Assembly: GCA_050944035.1 (NCBI GenBank)
Contig: JBMNQH010000004.1
Location: 82,004 to 146,003 of the forward strand
Length of the DNA stretch: 64,000 bases
Direction: 5' to 3'
From: JBMNQH01 sp050944035
Lineage (GTDB): Bacteria; Bacillota; Clostridia; Oscillospirales; Oscillospiraceae
The position numbers and the translations under genes are program-made. Under the pieces are notes generated by a model that worked only from the letters and a program-made list of their open reading frames with translations, searched no databases and was not told the DNA's origin. Positions 36,258-44,270 of the stretch are shown here, in pieces; within the stretch, counting starts at the first letter, position 1, and every line of letters starts with the position of its first letter.

Positions 36258-36725
36258 ATGAAAACTTATGAAGGAAATCTGGTATCAAAGCAAATCAAGG
36301 TCGGCATTGTTGCCGCAAGATTTAATGAGTTCATTACCTCTAAGCTGCTTGGTGGTGCGCTGGACGGACTCAAACGCCACAATGTGGATGAAGATGATAT
36401 TACTATTGCATGGGTACCCGGTGCATTTGAAATCCCGCTGATCGCCTCCAAGATGGCAAAGAGCGGAAAGTATGATGCTGTTATCTGTCTGGGAGCTGTA
36501 ATTCGCGGCAGTACGTCTCACTATGACTATGTTTGCAGTGAGGTCTCCAAGGGAATTGCAATGGTTTCTTTGAACAGCGACATTCCTGTGATGTTTGGTG
36601 TGCTGACTACAGAAAATATTGAACAGGCAATCGAGCGCGCCGGTTCCAAAGCGGGAAACAAAGGCTATGATTGTGCGGTTGGCGCAATTGAGATGGTCAA
36701 TCTGATCCGGGAAATTGAAGCCTGA
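36258..36725 (+). CDS. ribH: 6,7-dimethyl-8-ribityllumazine synthase
   Basis: The 155-residue lumazine synthase joins the butanone phosphate with the ribitylamino-pyrimidine. The motifs are VAARFNEFIT, WVPGAFEIPL and LGAVIRGSTSHYDYVC, and PVMFGVLTTENIEQA. The ATG at 36258 follows GAGGAGAAAAAAG. The stop is two bases from the HAD gene. Confidence 0.97.
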   Translation: MKTYEGNLVSKQIKVGIVAARFNEFITSKLLGGALDGLKRHNVDEDDITIAWVPGAFEIPLIASKMAKSGKYDAVICLGAVIRGSTSHYDYVCSEVSKGIAMVSLNSDIPVMFGVLTTENIEQAIERAGSKAGNKGYDCAVGAIEMVNLIREIEA

Positions 36726-36727
36726 AG

Positions 36728-37369
36728 ATGGCAAACCTGATCTTTGATTACGACGGGACACTGCACGATTGTATCAAAATCTACGCACCGGCTTTCCGAC
36801 TGGCCTATGCCTATCTTGTTTCCAAAGGGTTTGCAGAACAGGCCGAGTGGACAGATGTACAGATCAGCCGTTGGCTGGGATATTCTGCCAGAGATATGTG
36901 GGCGTGTTTCATGCCAGACTTGTCGGAGAAGCAAAAAGAGATCTGCAATCAAATGGTTGGCGATGAAATGCTTCGTCTGATGCAGGCTGGCCAGGCAAGG
37001 CTGTATCCCAACACGGAATATGTGCTGGAACAGCTGAAGGAAAGAGGACACACCTTACTGTTTCTCAGCAATTGTAAGCAGGACTACTTGCAGCTGCACA
37101 GAGAGATATTTGGACTGGATCGGTACTTCTCTGCATTTTATTGTGCAGAGGAGTATGGTTGGAAGCCGAAGTATGAGGTATTTCCGTTGATACAGGAACA
37201 GTTTGCCGGAGAGTTTGTCATGATTGGCGACCGGGAAAAGGATATGGAAGTTGCGCGATATCATGGGTTGCAGTCTATCGGTTGTAGCTATGGTTATGGT
37301 GACAGTGTGGAATTGCGGGATGCCACTGTGCATATCGATAATATTCTGGAGATTCTCAATTTTTATTAA
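36728..37369 (+). CDS. HAD-superfamily phosphatase in the riboflavin operon
   Basis: The 213-residue HAD hydrolase has the nucleophile motif LIFDYDGTLHD, motif II FLSNCK, a lysine in GWKPKYEVFP and motif IV MIGDREKDMEVA, plus a helical C1 cap. It starts two bases after the ribH stop and is surely co-transcribed with the rib genes. The pathway needs a phosphatase for 5-amino-6-(5-phospho-ribitylamino)uracil, and known enzymes for that step are HAD proteins, so this is a natural candidate. That assignment is inference; Gph-like or other phosphatase roles remain possible. Confidence 0.85.
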   Translation: MANLIFDYDGTLHDCIKIYAPAFRLAYAYLVSKGFAEQAEWTDVQISRWLGYSARDMWACFMPDLSEKQKEICNQMVGDEMLRLMQAGQARLYPNTEYVLEQLKERGHTLLFLSNCKQDYLQLHREIFGLDRYFSAFYCAEEYGWKPKYEVFPLIQEQFAGEFVMIGDREKDMEVARYHGLQSIGCSYGYGDSVELRDATVHIDNILEILNFY

Positions 37370-37452
37370 AATTCCCAGAACATTTGCAAAATGTTGCGAA
37401 TACTGTTACACTGATATTATCAATAGAAAAAGTCGTATTTTGTATGCCCTTT

Positions 37453-37485
37453 CTTTGTCCGAAACACTATAAGTTCCGGACAAAG
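37453..37485 (+). repeat. Inverted repeat before the methyltransferase
   Basis: CTTTGTCCG and CGGACAAAG form a perfect 9-bp stem with a 15-base loop. There is no T run after it, so it could be an operator or an mRNA hairpin. Confidence 0.45.
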
Positions 37486-37570
37486 TTAAAAGATGTTGAC
37501 CTTGATGCTGTGCTTTCGGGTTTTAATACGATTTTTGATGGTAATATGAAGGAAAAGAGTGGATTTAAAA

Positions 37571-38413
37571 ATGCAAATCGCAGTATCAATATTAGAAGCT
37601 GTAAATAAAATTGTTCCGTTGCCTGTACATCCGTTTAATACGCAAGCGTCAGGGGAAATGAGCTACGCGAAGTGGCAATATAGTAAAGGCGAACAGACAA
37701 TTAAATTCTATCTTGATGCTACAACAACGGAAGAAATGTTTGCAGAAAAACTCGTTCTTGATGTGGGATGCGGTGCAGGCGGTAAATCACTTTTTTATTT
37801 AACCAAAGGTGCAAAACGAGTCGTCGGGATCGATGTGGTCGAAAAATACAAAGAGGAGTCGGAGGCTCTTGCAAGAGAGCTGGGACTGACCGGGTTTGAA
37901 TTTTTCGTAGAGGATGCTTCTAATACAGAATTTGATGCAAATACCTTCGACACCATTATTATGAACGATGCTATGGAGCATGTTGCGGATCCGATTGCTG
38001 TCCTCAAAGAAATGGAAAGAATCCTAAAGCCAGGTGGGAAGTTGTATGTCAATTTTCCGCCCTATAACCATCCATATGGTGCACATTTGAGTGATGTCAT
38101 AGGCATTCCCTGGGTTCATGTGTTCTTTTCTGAAAAAACGCTCATTTCAGCATATAAGGATTTGGTAAAATCCAAGCCGGACGGGGATGAACGGATTGCT
38201 TTCAGAATCGGCACAAAGGACAACAAAGAATATTTTTCTTACATAAATAAGATGACAATAAAACGGTTTAAAAAGATCGTTCTGCAAACTGGTCTGAATA
38301 TAAGCTATTACAAAGAGGTACCTTTGCGAAAGTTTTTTAAGCCGCTCTGTAAAATTGGGTTAAAAGAGTATTTTGTAAAGATGGTTGTATGTATATTCGA
38401 AAAACAACTGTGA
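37571..38413 (+). CDS. Class I SAM-dependent methyltransferase
   Basis: The protein of about 280 residues has the SAM-binding motif VLDVGCGAGGKSLFYL, motif II VVGIDVVEKY, and MNDAMEHVADP followed by LKPGGKLYVNFPP. It resembles UbiE/MPG-type small-molecule methyltransferases; substrate unknown. The start is uncertain: ATG at 37571 is chosen, with GTG at 37559 as alternative; AAGGA at 37550 fits neither perfectly. The gene is more AT-rich than its neighbours, which suggests transfer. It stands alone, and its function cannot be read from context. Confidence 0.82.
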   Translation: MQIAVSILEAVNKIVPLPVHPFNTQASGEMSYAKWQYSKGEQTIKFYLDATTTEEMFAEKLVLDVGCGAGGKSLFYLTKGAKRVVGIDVVEKYKEESEALARELGLTGFEFFVEDASNTEFDANTFDTIIMNDAMEHVADPIAVLKEMERILKPGGKLYVNFPPYNHPYGAHLSDVIGIPWVHVFFSEKTLISAYKDLVKSKPDGDERIAFRIGTKDNKEYFSYINKMTIKRFKKIVLQTGLNISYYKEVPLRKFFKPLCKIGLKEYFVKMVVCIFEKQL

Positions 38414-38457
38414 TTCTGCGAAGTACTTTGGATATGAATCCGGAGAAATCTGGATAT

Positions 38458-38494
38458 AAAAACAGCACGCATTTTTGAAAATGCGTGCTGTTTT
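38458..38494. terminator. Bidirectional terminator
   Basis: AAAACAGCACGCAT pairs with ATGCGTGCTGTTTT between convergent genes, with T/A runs on both flanks. Confidence 0.9.
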
Positions 38495-38525
38495 CTTTTT
38501 CTATTAGCATGAGGAACGGAGACGA

Positions 38526-39563
38526 TTATCTGCGGCCACCAAAGCCGCCACCGCCAAAACCGCCGCCGCCATGCCCCATGCCACCGCCGAAGCTGCCACC
38601 GCCGAAGCCACCGAAACCGCCACTACCGCCGCGACCACCGAAACCACCGCCGCCGCGACCACCACGGCCTTGCCCGGAACCTTTTCCAAAGCCGGGAGGT
38701 GGACCGCCTGGACGTCCATTATTATGGGGTCCTTGATGAGGAGGCGGGGGAGGTGGACGCCTGTAGTGCGTATGCCAGGGAATAAAGAATGGAATAAACC
38801 AGTTGTTACGACGGTATCCTCCACCATAGTATCCACCCGTGTAGCGGCGTCCAGCGCCAAAAATCGCTTTGAATACCAAAACGATAACAAAGATTACGAT
38901 GCCAAGGATAAGCAGTGGGATGATAATACCAAAGATGCCGAGATGACGGAAGGTATTAGAATTCTCTTCCCAATTATTATCATATCCGTTGTTATAATAT
39001 GTGTTATTGCCGTCAGTATTGGAATCAGCAGAAGGACCGGAGACAATGGAACTGCCGTAATAGCTGTCATACCAGGCAAGCAGTTGAGGAAACAGGGAAT
39101 TCACTGCTTCATCGTGTTCATCGGCGTCAACGTAGTCCCAAAAATAATTATTTAACAGATTATTGATTTCATCTGTGGAGATTGCACTCGAAAGACCTCT
39201 ACCGACAGAAATACCTCCTTTTGCCTCGTTTGCCACGAGGAGCAACAGCATGCCATTGTTGGCGTCGGCGTCACCAACGCCCCATTCCTGCATCAGCTGG
39301 TCTGCGTACTCGTCGCTGTACATACCGCTGGGGAGATAGTCGATTGTGACAACGACAATCTGTGCGCCGTCACATTGCTTTTCCAGCGAACCATTGTAGT
39401 CTGCAATGCGTTGTTCTGTATCAGAATCCAGGACATTGGCATAGTCTGCAACATAGAAGCTGTCGCTTTGTTCAAGCAGCGCAGCCGAAGCGGAGAAACT
39501 GAACAGGGAAAACAGCAACAGCACTGTAAAAAGCGTAGCAAGAAACCGTCTGGTTGTTTTCAT
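38526..39563 (-). CDS. TPM-domain membrane protein with glycine-rich tail
   Basis: The 345-residue protein has a signal peptide (residues 1-28, ending SFSASA), a TPM domain (about 36-170, YADQLMQEWGVG and NNGMLLLLV) of the YgcG/MOLO1 type, a membrane helix (about 208-232) and a C-terminal tail of Arg, Pro and repeated GGGFGG units. The TPM domain is extracytoplasmic by this topology. TPM proteins are linked to membrane-protein or photosystem repair and to acetylcholine receptor assembly in animals; the bacterial role is unclear. The tail resembles Gly-rich low-complexity segments of related YgcG proteins. The start follows AAGGAGGGCGCGC. It is the last gene of the XpaC-TelA-LemA-TPM run. Confidence 0.88.
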   Translation of the reverse strand: MKTTRRFLATLFTVLLLFSLFSFSASAALLEQSDSFYVADYANVLDSDTEQRIADYNGSLEKQCDGAQIVVVTIDYLPSGMYSDEYADQLMQEWGVGDADANNGMLLLLVANEAKGGISVGRGLSSAISTDEINNLLNNYFWDYVDADEHDEAVNSLFPQLLAWYDSYYGSSIVSGPSADSNTDGNNTYYNNGYDNNWEENSNTFRHLGIFGIIIPLLILGIVIFVIVLVFKAIFGAGRRYTGGYYGGGYRRNNWFIPFFIPWHTHYRRPPPPPPHQGPHNNGRPGGPPPGFGKGSGQGRGGRGGGGFGGRGGSGGFGGFGGGSFGGGMGHGGGGFGGGGFGGRR

Positions 39564-39578
39564 AGTAGCGCGCCCTCC

Positions 39579-40124
39579 TTAAGAGAAGAGATCCGGTGTA
39601 TCGACACCGGCGATTTTGTAAAGAACATTGGCAGGGAAGGTGCGAAGTGTGGAATTTTGAAATGCACGAACCGATTCATTGTAGCCGGAGCTGGCAATGG
39701 TTCGCTGTGCGCCGTCAAATCCATTGACGCAGAATTCGTAATCCTCTGTGCGTGTTCCGAGATCCATAACGTCCATTTCTGTTTTCACTGCGATGAAGGC
39801 ATCGGTGAGCTGGAGGTAGGCATCATATTGTTCGGCGATCGAACCGCCGTCGAGCAAACTGTTGCGTGCAGCCCGGAGATCAGAAGTGAGGTCCTCTAAT
39901 TCCTCATGGTTTGCCGAAAGAGAAGCCAGACTGTTTGCATATCGGGCACATTGATTCAGCTGATAGCTGATACTGGAATGAGAGCCTTCCAATCCATCGT
40001 AGAAACCGGCCTCAACTTCAGCACATTTGGCGCCGAGAGAGCGGTGAACGCTCATGAGTGTGGAAAGGCAGATCACAACCGCTGCAAGGAGAGTTGCCAC
40101 ACTGCGTTTTTTTAAAAATTGCAT
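39579..40124 (-). CDS. LemA family protein
   Basis: The 181-residue protein has one N-terminal membrane helix (SVATLLAAVVICLSTLMSV), a helical extracytoplasmic part, and the family motif GYNESVRAFQNSTLRTFPANVL near the end. LemA proteins are helical bundle membrane proteins of unknown role that commonly travel with TPM proteins. The start at 40124 follows AAGGAGT; the upstream in-frame ATG at 40154 lacks one. The gap to the TPM gene is 15 bases. Confidence 0.85.
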   Translation of the reverse strand: MQFLKKRSVATLLAAVVICLSTLMSVHRSLGAKCAEVEAGFYDGLEGSHSSISYQLNQCARYANSLASLSANHEELEDLTSDLRAARNSLLDGGSIAEQYDAYLQLTDAFIAVKTEMDVMDLGTRTEDYEFCVNGFDGAQRTIASSGYNESVRAFQNSTLRTFPANVLYKIAGVDTPDLFS

Positions 40125-40153
40125 AGAGACTCCTTTCTGGAGAAGGGGAACCA

Positions 40154-41302
40154 CTATCCGCGCATATCAAGCAGCGTGTGTTTGAGTTCCGTTTCAATGC
40201 GTCCCAATTCCTTTTCGGCTTCTGCTCTGCGTGCACGGCCATCATCCTGAATCTGACGAACCTCATTGAGGGTGTTAATCAGCTCCTGGTTGGTGTGCTG
40301 GAGCGTTTCGAGATCCACAATGCCGCGTTCCGCTTCCCGTGCGACCTCGACACTGCCCATGTGCAGTGCTTCGGCATTCTTGCGGAGCAGATCGTTGGTG
40401 ACCTTGGACACATCACGCTGTGCCTCCATAGCCTGTTGAGAGTGGTGCATACTGAGCGCAAGTACCATTTGACTCTTCCACAGTGGGATGGTATTGACGA
40501 TTGAGGTCTGAATTTTCTCACACATGATGCTGTCATTGTTCTGAATCATACGAATTTGCGGGGACATTTGGATGGAGATCATACGGGTCAATTCCAGATC
40601 ATGGATCTTTTTTTCAAACCGGCCGATCAGATTGGCGAAATCGTTGGCGGCCTGTGCATCTTCGGGAAGTCCGCTCTCCCGTGCTTTTGTCTGCAATGCG
40701 GGCAGATCATTGGCACGCAGCGTTTCAAGCTTCAATTTTCCAGCGATGATGTACATCGTAAGCTCTTTCAAATAAGCCTGATTGATCTCATACATTTTAT
40801 CCATGGTAGAGATGTCCTTAGTCAGAACCCGCCAGTGGTTTTCCAGTGCTTCCACGATCCGATCCACATTGACCTCTGCTTTGTTATATTGCGTTTTCAT
40901 GTCCGCAATGCTACGAGAAGCCTTCTTGAAGAACCGTTTGATGCCTTTTTGCTCCGTTTCTTCAAAATCAAAACCATTGAGCTGAGAAACCAGATCGGTC
41001 AGCATATTGCCGACTTCCCCCAGATCTTTGGTTCGAACCTTTCCAAGGGCTTGTCCGGAAAAATCTGCAATATTTTTCTGAGATGCCGAACCATAGTTGA
41101 GTATCTGGGTAGTATCATTGATGTCGATTTGCTCTGCAAATTCGCGGACGGCAGCCTGTTCCTGCGGAGAGAGACGCTCAAGTTCTGTTTTTTCCAGTTC
41201 AGCTTCTTCTGTTACCTGGGGTGCGGGTTCTGCCGCCGCCGCGGCACCCGTGGGATTTAAAGTCAGAGATGGAACATAGGGCGTGAAGTTGTTTTCATCC
41301 AT
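40154..41302 (-). CDS. Toxic anion resistance protein TelA/KlaA family
   Basis: The 382-residue soluble helical protein of the TelA family has AEQIDINDTTQILNYGSASQKNIADFS at its start in two parts, and LKLETLRANDLPALQ, IRMIQNND and IPLWKSQMVLAL later, which are typical of the group. Members are linked to tellurite and colicin resistance and to nisin tolerance, but the mechanism is unknown. AAGGATC precedes the ATG. It lies between XpaC-like and LemA genes, and TelA with XpaC is a recurring pair in Firmicutes (xpaC-yaaN in Bacillus). Confidence 0.9.
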   Translation of the reverse strand: MDENNFTPYVPSLTLNPTGAAAAAEPAPQVTEEAELEKTELERLSPQEQAAVREFAEQIDINDTTQILNYGSASQKNIADFSGQALGKVRTKDLGEVGNMLTDLVSQLNGFDFEETEQKGIKRFFKKASRSIADMKTQYNKAEVNVDRIVEALENHWRVLTKDISTMDKMYEINQAYLKELTMYIIAGKLKLETLRANDLPALQTKARESGLPEDAQAANDFANLIGRFEKKIHDLELTRMISIQMSPQIRMIQNNDSIMCEKIQTSIVNTIPLWKSQMVLALSMHHSQQAMEAQRDVSKVTNDLLRKNAEALHMGSVEVAREAERGIVDLETLQHTNQELINTLNEVRQIQDDGRARRAEAEKELGRIETELKHTLLDMRG

Positions 41303-41386
41303 GATGGAGATCCTTTCGTAAAAAATAAAGGGTTATGATTTTCCTGCTGTAAAAGCGGGAGAAAAAATGTCCTAAAATACAGTTGC

Positions 41387-42106
41387 TTAAAAAGTTGTAT
41401 CAGTAGAGTCGTGGAAGGAAGAGAAGGGATTTGCCTGTTTTCCACCGAGTCCTTCCCGCGCGAGCATAGCATTCATGACGTCGATGTCGGTTTCAATGTC
41501 AAGTGCCTGGTTGGCAAAAAGCGCATCCAGCTGTTTTTTATAGGCAACAATCGCTGTGTCAAGCATGTCCTCAATTCGTGTCATGGTGCCGGAAATGTTC
41601 GTTCCTTCGATACCCTGGCTTCCCATGCGGTCGTAGGTATTCAAAAGTTTAATAGTCGTGGGAAGATAATAGCTCATGAAGCGCTTGATCTGCGGAATAT
41701 CATCTGGATCTTCCTTGGCATCCTCGACAATTTTATCTGTGATCTGCATGAGCGCATCAATTTTTGCACAGACTTTGGGTTCTCGAATTGCGTTGCGCAG
41801 ACGGCGCATTTCGCTTTGCGCACGGCGGCCTTCTTCTATAATGGCATTGACTTCCGGACTGTATCCAGGATCGGCTTCCGGTTTGACTTCCGGTTCTGGC
41901 TCCGGTTGTGGTTCCGGTTCCGGCTCTTCGACGCATATAACAGTTGGCTTGAAGAAGATGGAAGAAAATTTTCCGATGCCAAATGCAAGAACTGCTGTGA
42001 GCAGTAACAGACTCAGACGGTACAGGGGAAAGACCATCGAACAAAGAAACCACACAATGGCAGCTACATAGATTGGACCAGAGGACTTTTTTATAATTTT
42101 ACGCAA
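41387..42106 (-). CDS. XpaC-like membrane protein (5-bromo-4-chloroindolyl phosphate hydrolysis family)
   Basis: The 239-residue protein has two N-terminal membrane helices (IYVAAIVWFLCSMVFPLYRL and LLLLTAVLAFGIGKF), an acidic linker of repeated Glu-Pro, and a helical C-terminal domain with FMSYYLPTTIKLLNTYDRM, which is the XpaC signature. Role unknown. The start is a TTG at 42106 following AAGGAGGCGGG. It is the first gene of the reverse cluster and is preceded by a promoter at 42155. Confidence 0.85.
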   Translation of the reverse strand: MRKIIKKSSGPIYVAAIVWFLCSMVFPLYRLSLLLLTAVLAFGIGKFSSIFFKPTVICVEEPEPEPQPEPEPEVKPEADPGYSPEVNAIIEEGRRAQSEMRRLRNAIREPKVCAKIDALMQITDKIVEDAKEDPDDIPQIKRFMSYYLPTTIKLLNTYDRMGSQGIEGTNISGTMTRIEDMLDTAIVAYKKQLDALFANQALDIETDIDVMNAMLAREGLGGKQANPFSSFHDSTDTTF

Positions 42107-42154
42107 AATCCCGCCTCCTTCATTAAATGCTATTCAATAATGTTATTCAGTAAT

Positions 42155-42184
42155 ATTGTATATCGAAACAGGGCGTTCCGTCAA
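42155..42184 (-). promoter_or_regulatory. Promoter of the XpaC-TelA-LemA-TPM cluster
   Basis: Minus strand: TTGACG, an 18-base spacer and TACAAT, about 50 bases before the TTG start. Confidence 0.65.
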
Positions 42185-42197
42185 GGAAAAACCGCAC

Positions 42198-42226
42198 TTG
42201 CAAGCTGGCTTGTTCTATAGTATAAT
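42198..42226 (+). promoter_or_regulatory. Promoter of the structured RNA/rpe leader
   Basis: TTGCAA, a 17-base spacer and TATAAT. It diverges from the cluster promoter at 42155. The predicted transcript begins near 42233. Confidence 0.8.
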
Positions 42227-42232
42227 ATGCAA

Positions 42233-42446
42233 TACAGTATAAAATAGTGGAAAAGATACGGTCTGACTGCTTATTTACGGTTCAACAATGAAGTTGGGGC
42301 CGTCTGGAAACGGATCCAGGACAGCCCCTTTATATAAAGCGGCGCGCGACGCGACTACTCAATCTTATGCCGGACACTGACTTCCTGTTCCCACGTCTCG
42401 GGTTTCCAATGGATCAGGAAATACTGTGGGCGGCAAAATTTTTGTT
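42233..42446 (+). ncRNA. Candidate structured RNA or rpe leader, unknown family
   Basis: A segment of about 210 bases without an open frame follows a good promoter. It holds two clear helices. One at about 42295-42330 has GGGGC with GCCCC enclosing CTGG with CCAG. A longer one at about 42373-42436 stacks GCCG/CGGC, CAC/GTG and TTCCTG/CAGGAA with an inner CCC/GGG, and is followed by AAAATTTTTGTT, a possible terminator tail. The ribosome binding site and ATG of rpe follow at once. It lacks the conserved cores of SRP RNA, RNase P, tmRNA and the common riboswitches I know. A 6S RNA is possible but I could not form a long closing stem. Confidence 0.5.
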
Positions 42447-42460
42447 CTGATGGGGGATAC

Positions 42461-43117
42461 ATGATGATCAAAATTGCTCCTTCTATTCTTTCGGCGGATT
42501 TTGCGAATTTAAAATTAGATGTTGATGATGTCAAGGCCGGTGGCGCCGACTATCTCCATGTGGATGTCATGGATGGTCTGTTTGTCCCCAATATTTCTAT
42601 TGGCATTCCGGTCGTGCAGTCCTTGCGTAAGGCGACGGATATGTTCCTTGATGTTCATCTGATGATTGATCGGCCACACCGCTATGTTCGGGAATTCTGC
42701 AAAGCTGGTGCGGATTTGGTCGTGTTCCATGTGGAAGCAGATCAGCCGCAGGATCTGTTTGCTGCCATTGCCGCAGTGAAAGAAGAAGGAAAGAAAGTCG
42801 GATTGTCGGTAAAGCCCAAAACGCCGGGGACTGTTCTTATTCCATATCTTGACCAGTTGGATCTTGTTCTTGTTATGACGGTTGAACCGGGCTTTGGCGG
42901 GCAACGTTTTATGCACGATCAGTTGACAAAGATCGCTGCACTGCGACGGATAATTGATGTAAAATATCCTGACTGTGAATTGGAAGTGGATGGCGGTGTT
43001 TCCGTTGACACAGCAAAGCTGGTCAAAGATGCCGGTGCCAATGTGCTAGTTGCTGGCAGTGCCGTATTTGGAAAAGAGGATCGCGCGGCCGCAATTGCAG
43101 CAATTCGTGAAGCATAA
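42461..43117 (+). CDS. rpe: Ribulose-phosphate 3-epimerase
   Basis: The 218-residue TIM-barrel enzyme interconverts ribulose 5-phosphate and xylulose 5-phosphate in the pentose phosphate pathway. The motifs are APSILSADF, HVDVMDGLFVPNISIG, DVHLMI, MTVEPGFGGQ and EVDGGVS. Two adjacent ATG codons (42461, 42464) follow GGGGGATAC; the first is used here. It directly follows the structured RNA segment at 42233. Confidence 0.96.
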   Translation: MMIKIAPSILSADFANLKLDVDDVKAGGADYLHVDVMDGLFVPNISIGIPVVQSLRKATDMFLDVHLMIDRPHRYVREFCKAGADLVVFHVEADQPQDLFAAIAAVKEEGKKVGLSVKPKTPGTVLIPYLDQLDLVLVMTVEPGFGGQRFMHDQLTKIAALRRIIDVKYPDCELEVDGGVSVDTAKLVKDAGANVLVAGSAVFGKEDRAAAIAAIREA

Positions 43118-43222
43118 TGATGTGGTTCGCGTTTCATTGGTTATGATATAGATAGTATATACAGAATGTTAGCTTAAACCGGTTAAAATGTTGAGGCTGA
43201 GAAGCAATAGGGAGTTGTTATC

Positions 43223-43822
43223 ATGAGCAGTTTTCCTCCGATGATGGAGAATTTAATCGATCACTTTGCGATGTTGCCGGGGATTGGACGAAAAACTGCC
43301 CAGCGTCTTGCGTTCCACGTTCTTTCTCTTCCAGAGGGAGAGGCGGAGGCATTTGCAACGGCCATTTTGGATGCGAGAGAAACGGTGCATTGTTGTCCTG
43401 TCTGCCAGAATCTGACGGACGGTGATCTATGCTCTATCTGTGCGGATGAGCGGCGCGACCGCAGCACCATTTGTGTGGTTGCAGAGCCGCGGGATGTTGC
43501 CTCATTTGAACGCGGGCGAGAATACAATGGCCTGTATCATGTTCTGCATGGTGTGCTTTCTCCCATGATGCGGGTTGGGCCGGATGACATCCGCATTTCA
43601 GAATTGGTTGCGCGTGTTGCCCAGGGAGAGGTGCGTGAAGTCATTATGGCAACCAATCCTGATACTGAGGGCGATGCCACTGCAATGTATATTGCCCGTC
43701 TACTCCATCCGTTTGGGGTTCGTGTTACCAGACTGGCCTATGGGATTCCTGTTGGTTCCAATCTGGAGTTTGCTGATGATGCAACGCTTCTCCGTGCGAT
43801 CGAGGGCAGGAGAGAGCTGTAA
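43223..43822 (+). CDS. recR: Recombination protein RecR
   Basis: The 199-residue RecFOR component has the N-terminal helix-hairpin-helix (LPGIGRKTAQRLAFHVL), the C4 zinc finger CPVCQNLTDGDLCSIC and a Toprim domain (ICVVAEPRDVASFE, MATNPDTEGDATAMYI). It loads RecA at gaps. The usual dnaX partner is not beside it. Length is standard. Confidence 0.96.
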   Translation: MSSFPPMMENLIDHFAMLPGIGRKTAQRLAFHVLSLPEGEAEAFATAILDARETVHCCPVCQNLTDGDLCSICADERRDRSTICVVAEPRDVASFERGREYNGLYHVLHGVLSPMMRVGPDDIRISELVARVAQGEVREVIMATNPDTEGDATAMYIARLLHPFGVRVTRLAYGIPVGSNLEFADDATLLRAIEGRREL

Positions 43823-44082
43823 AAAAGAACAGTACTTTTTTTCTATTATTCTGTGATTGGCAGAACCATACTGCGCAATAAGTGGATTGTATTGCAGCAG
43901 TATTTCGACAAAAAGCACGTTGTTTCCCGTAACAGTTGCGCTATACTGGGGGCAGTATTTGATTATTTTGGACTGTTTTTAGTCCGCACTGCATTTGGAC
44001 AAAGTTGTTGTCTGATGAATTGCTTTATTGGACACGTTTGATAAATATATTTTTTGCGGAAAATTGAATAGAGAAGAGCACA
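43823..44082. other. Non-coding gap before rnj, first part
   Basis: Nothing is recognised here. Short open frames have no ribosome binding site. The sequence turns AT-rich and contains TATAAT near 44090, but no well-spaced -35. Confidence 0.4.
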
Positions 44083-44142
44083 AGAGCCGTATAATCAGTT
44101 GGCAGGCGGGCGATTCAGGGCCCACCTGCCACAGACGGCTCT
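44083..44142 (+). promoter_or_regulatory. Long two-part stem in the rnj leader
   Basis: AGAGCCGT pairs with ACGGCTCT around an inner stem GGCAGGCGGGC with GCCCACCTGCC (one mismatch). The tail TTTGCTGTGTTTTTC is only weakly T-rich. It could be a recR terminator or a regulatory stem in the rnj leader, which lies 128 bases downstream. Confidence 0.55.
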
Positions 44143-44270
44143 GATTTGCTGTGTTTTTCTGTCTATTTTGTTTCCAGACATGCAGTTGCTGTCAGGGTGT
44201 ACTTTTTGCGCCCGCAAATCTCACATCTCTGTTTGGAAATTCCGCGGTATAACGAAGGAGCTTTTATAAT

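Noticed and set aside
37384..37608. 74-codon open frame before the methyltransferase
   Set aside because: It overlaps the methyltransferase start in another frame and lacks a ribosome binding site.
38485..39155. Plus-strand Pro- and Ala/Thr-rich open frames
   Set aside because: They are complements of the Gly-rich tail and body of the TPM gene, which has signal peptide, ribosome binding site and family motifs.
42233..42446. 6S RNA as identity of the structured segment
   Set aside because: I could not pair the 5' and 3' ends into the long closing stem with a central bubble, so I left the family open.
43853..44041. 62-codon open frame after recR
   Set aside because: There is no ribosome binding site and no recognisable protein character.
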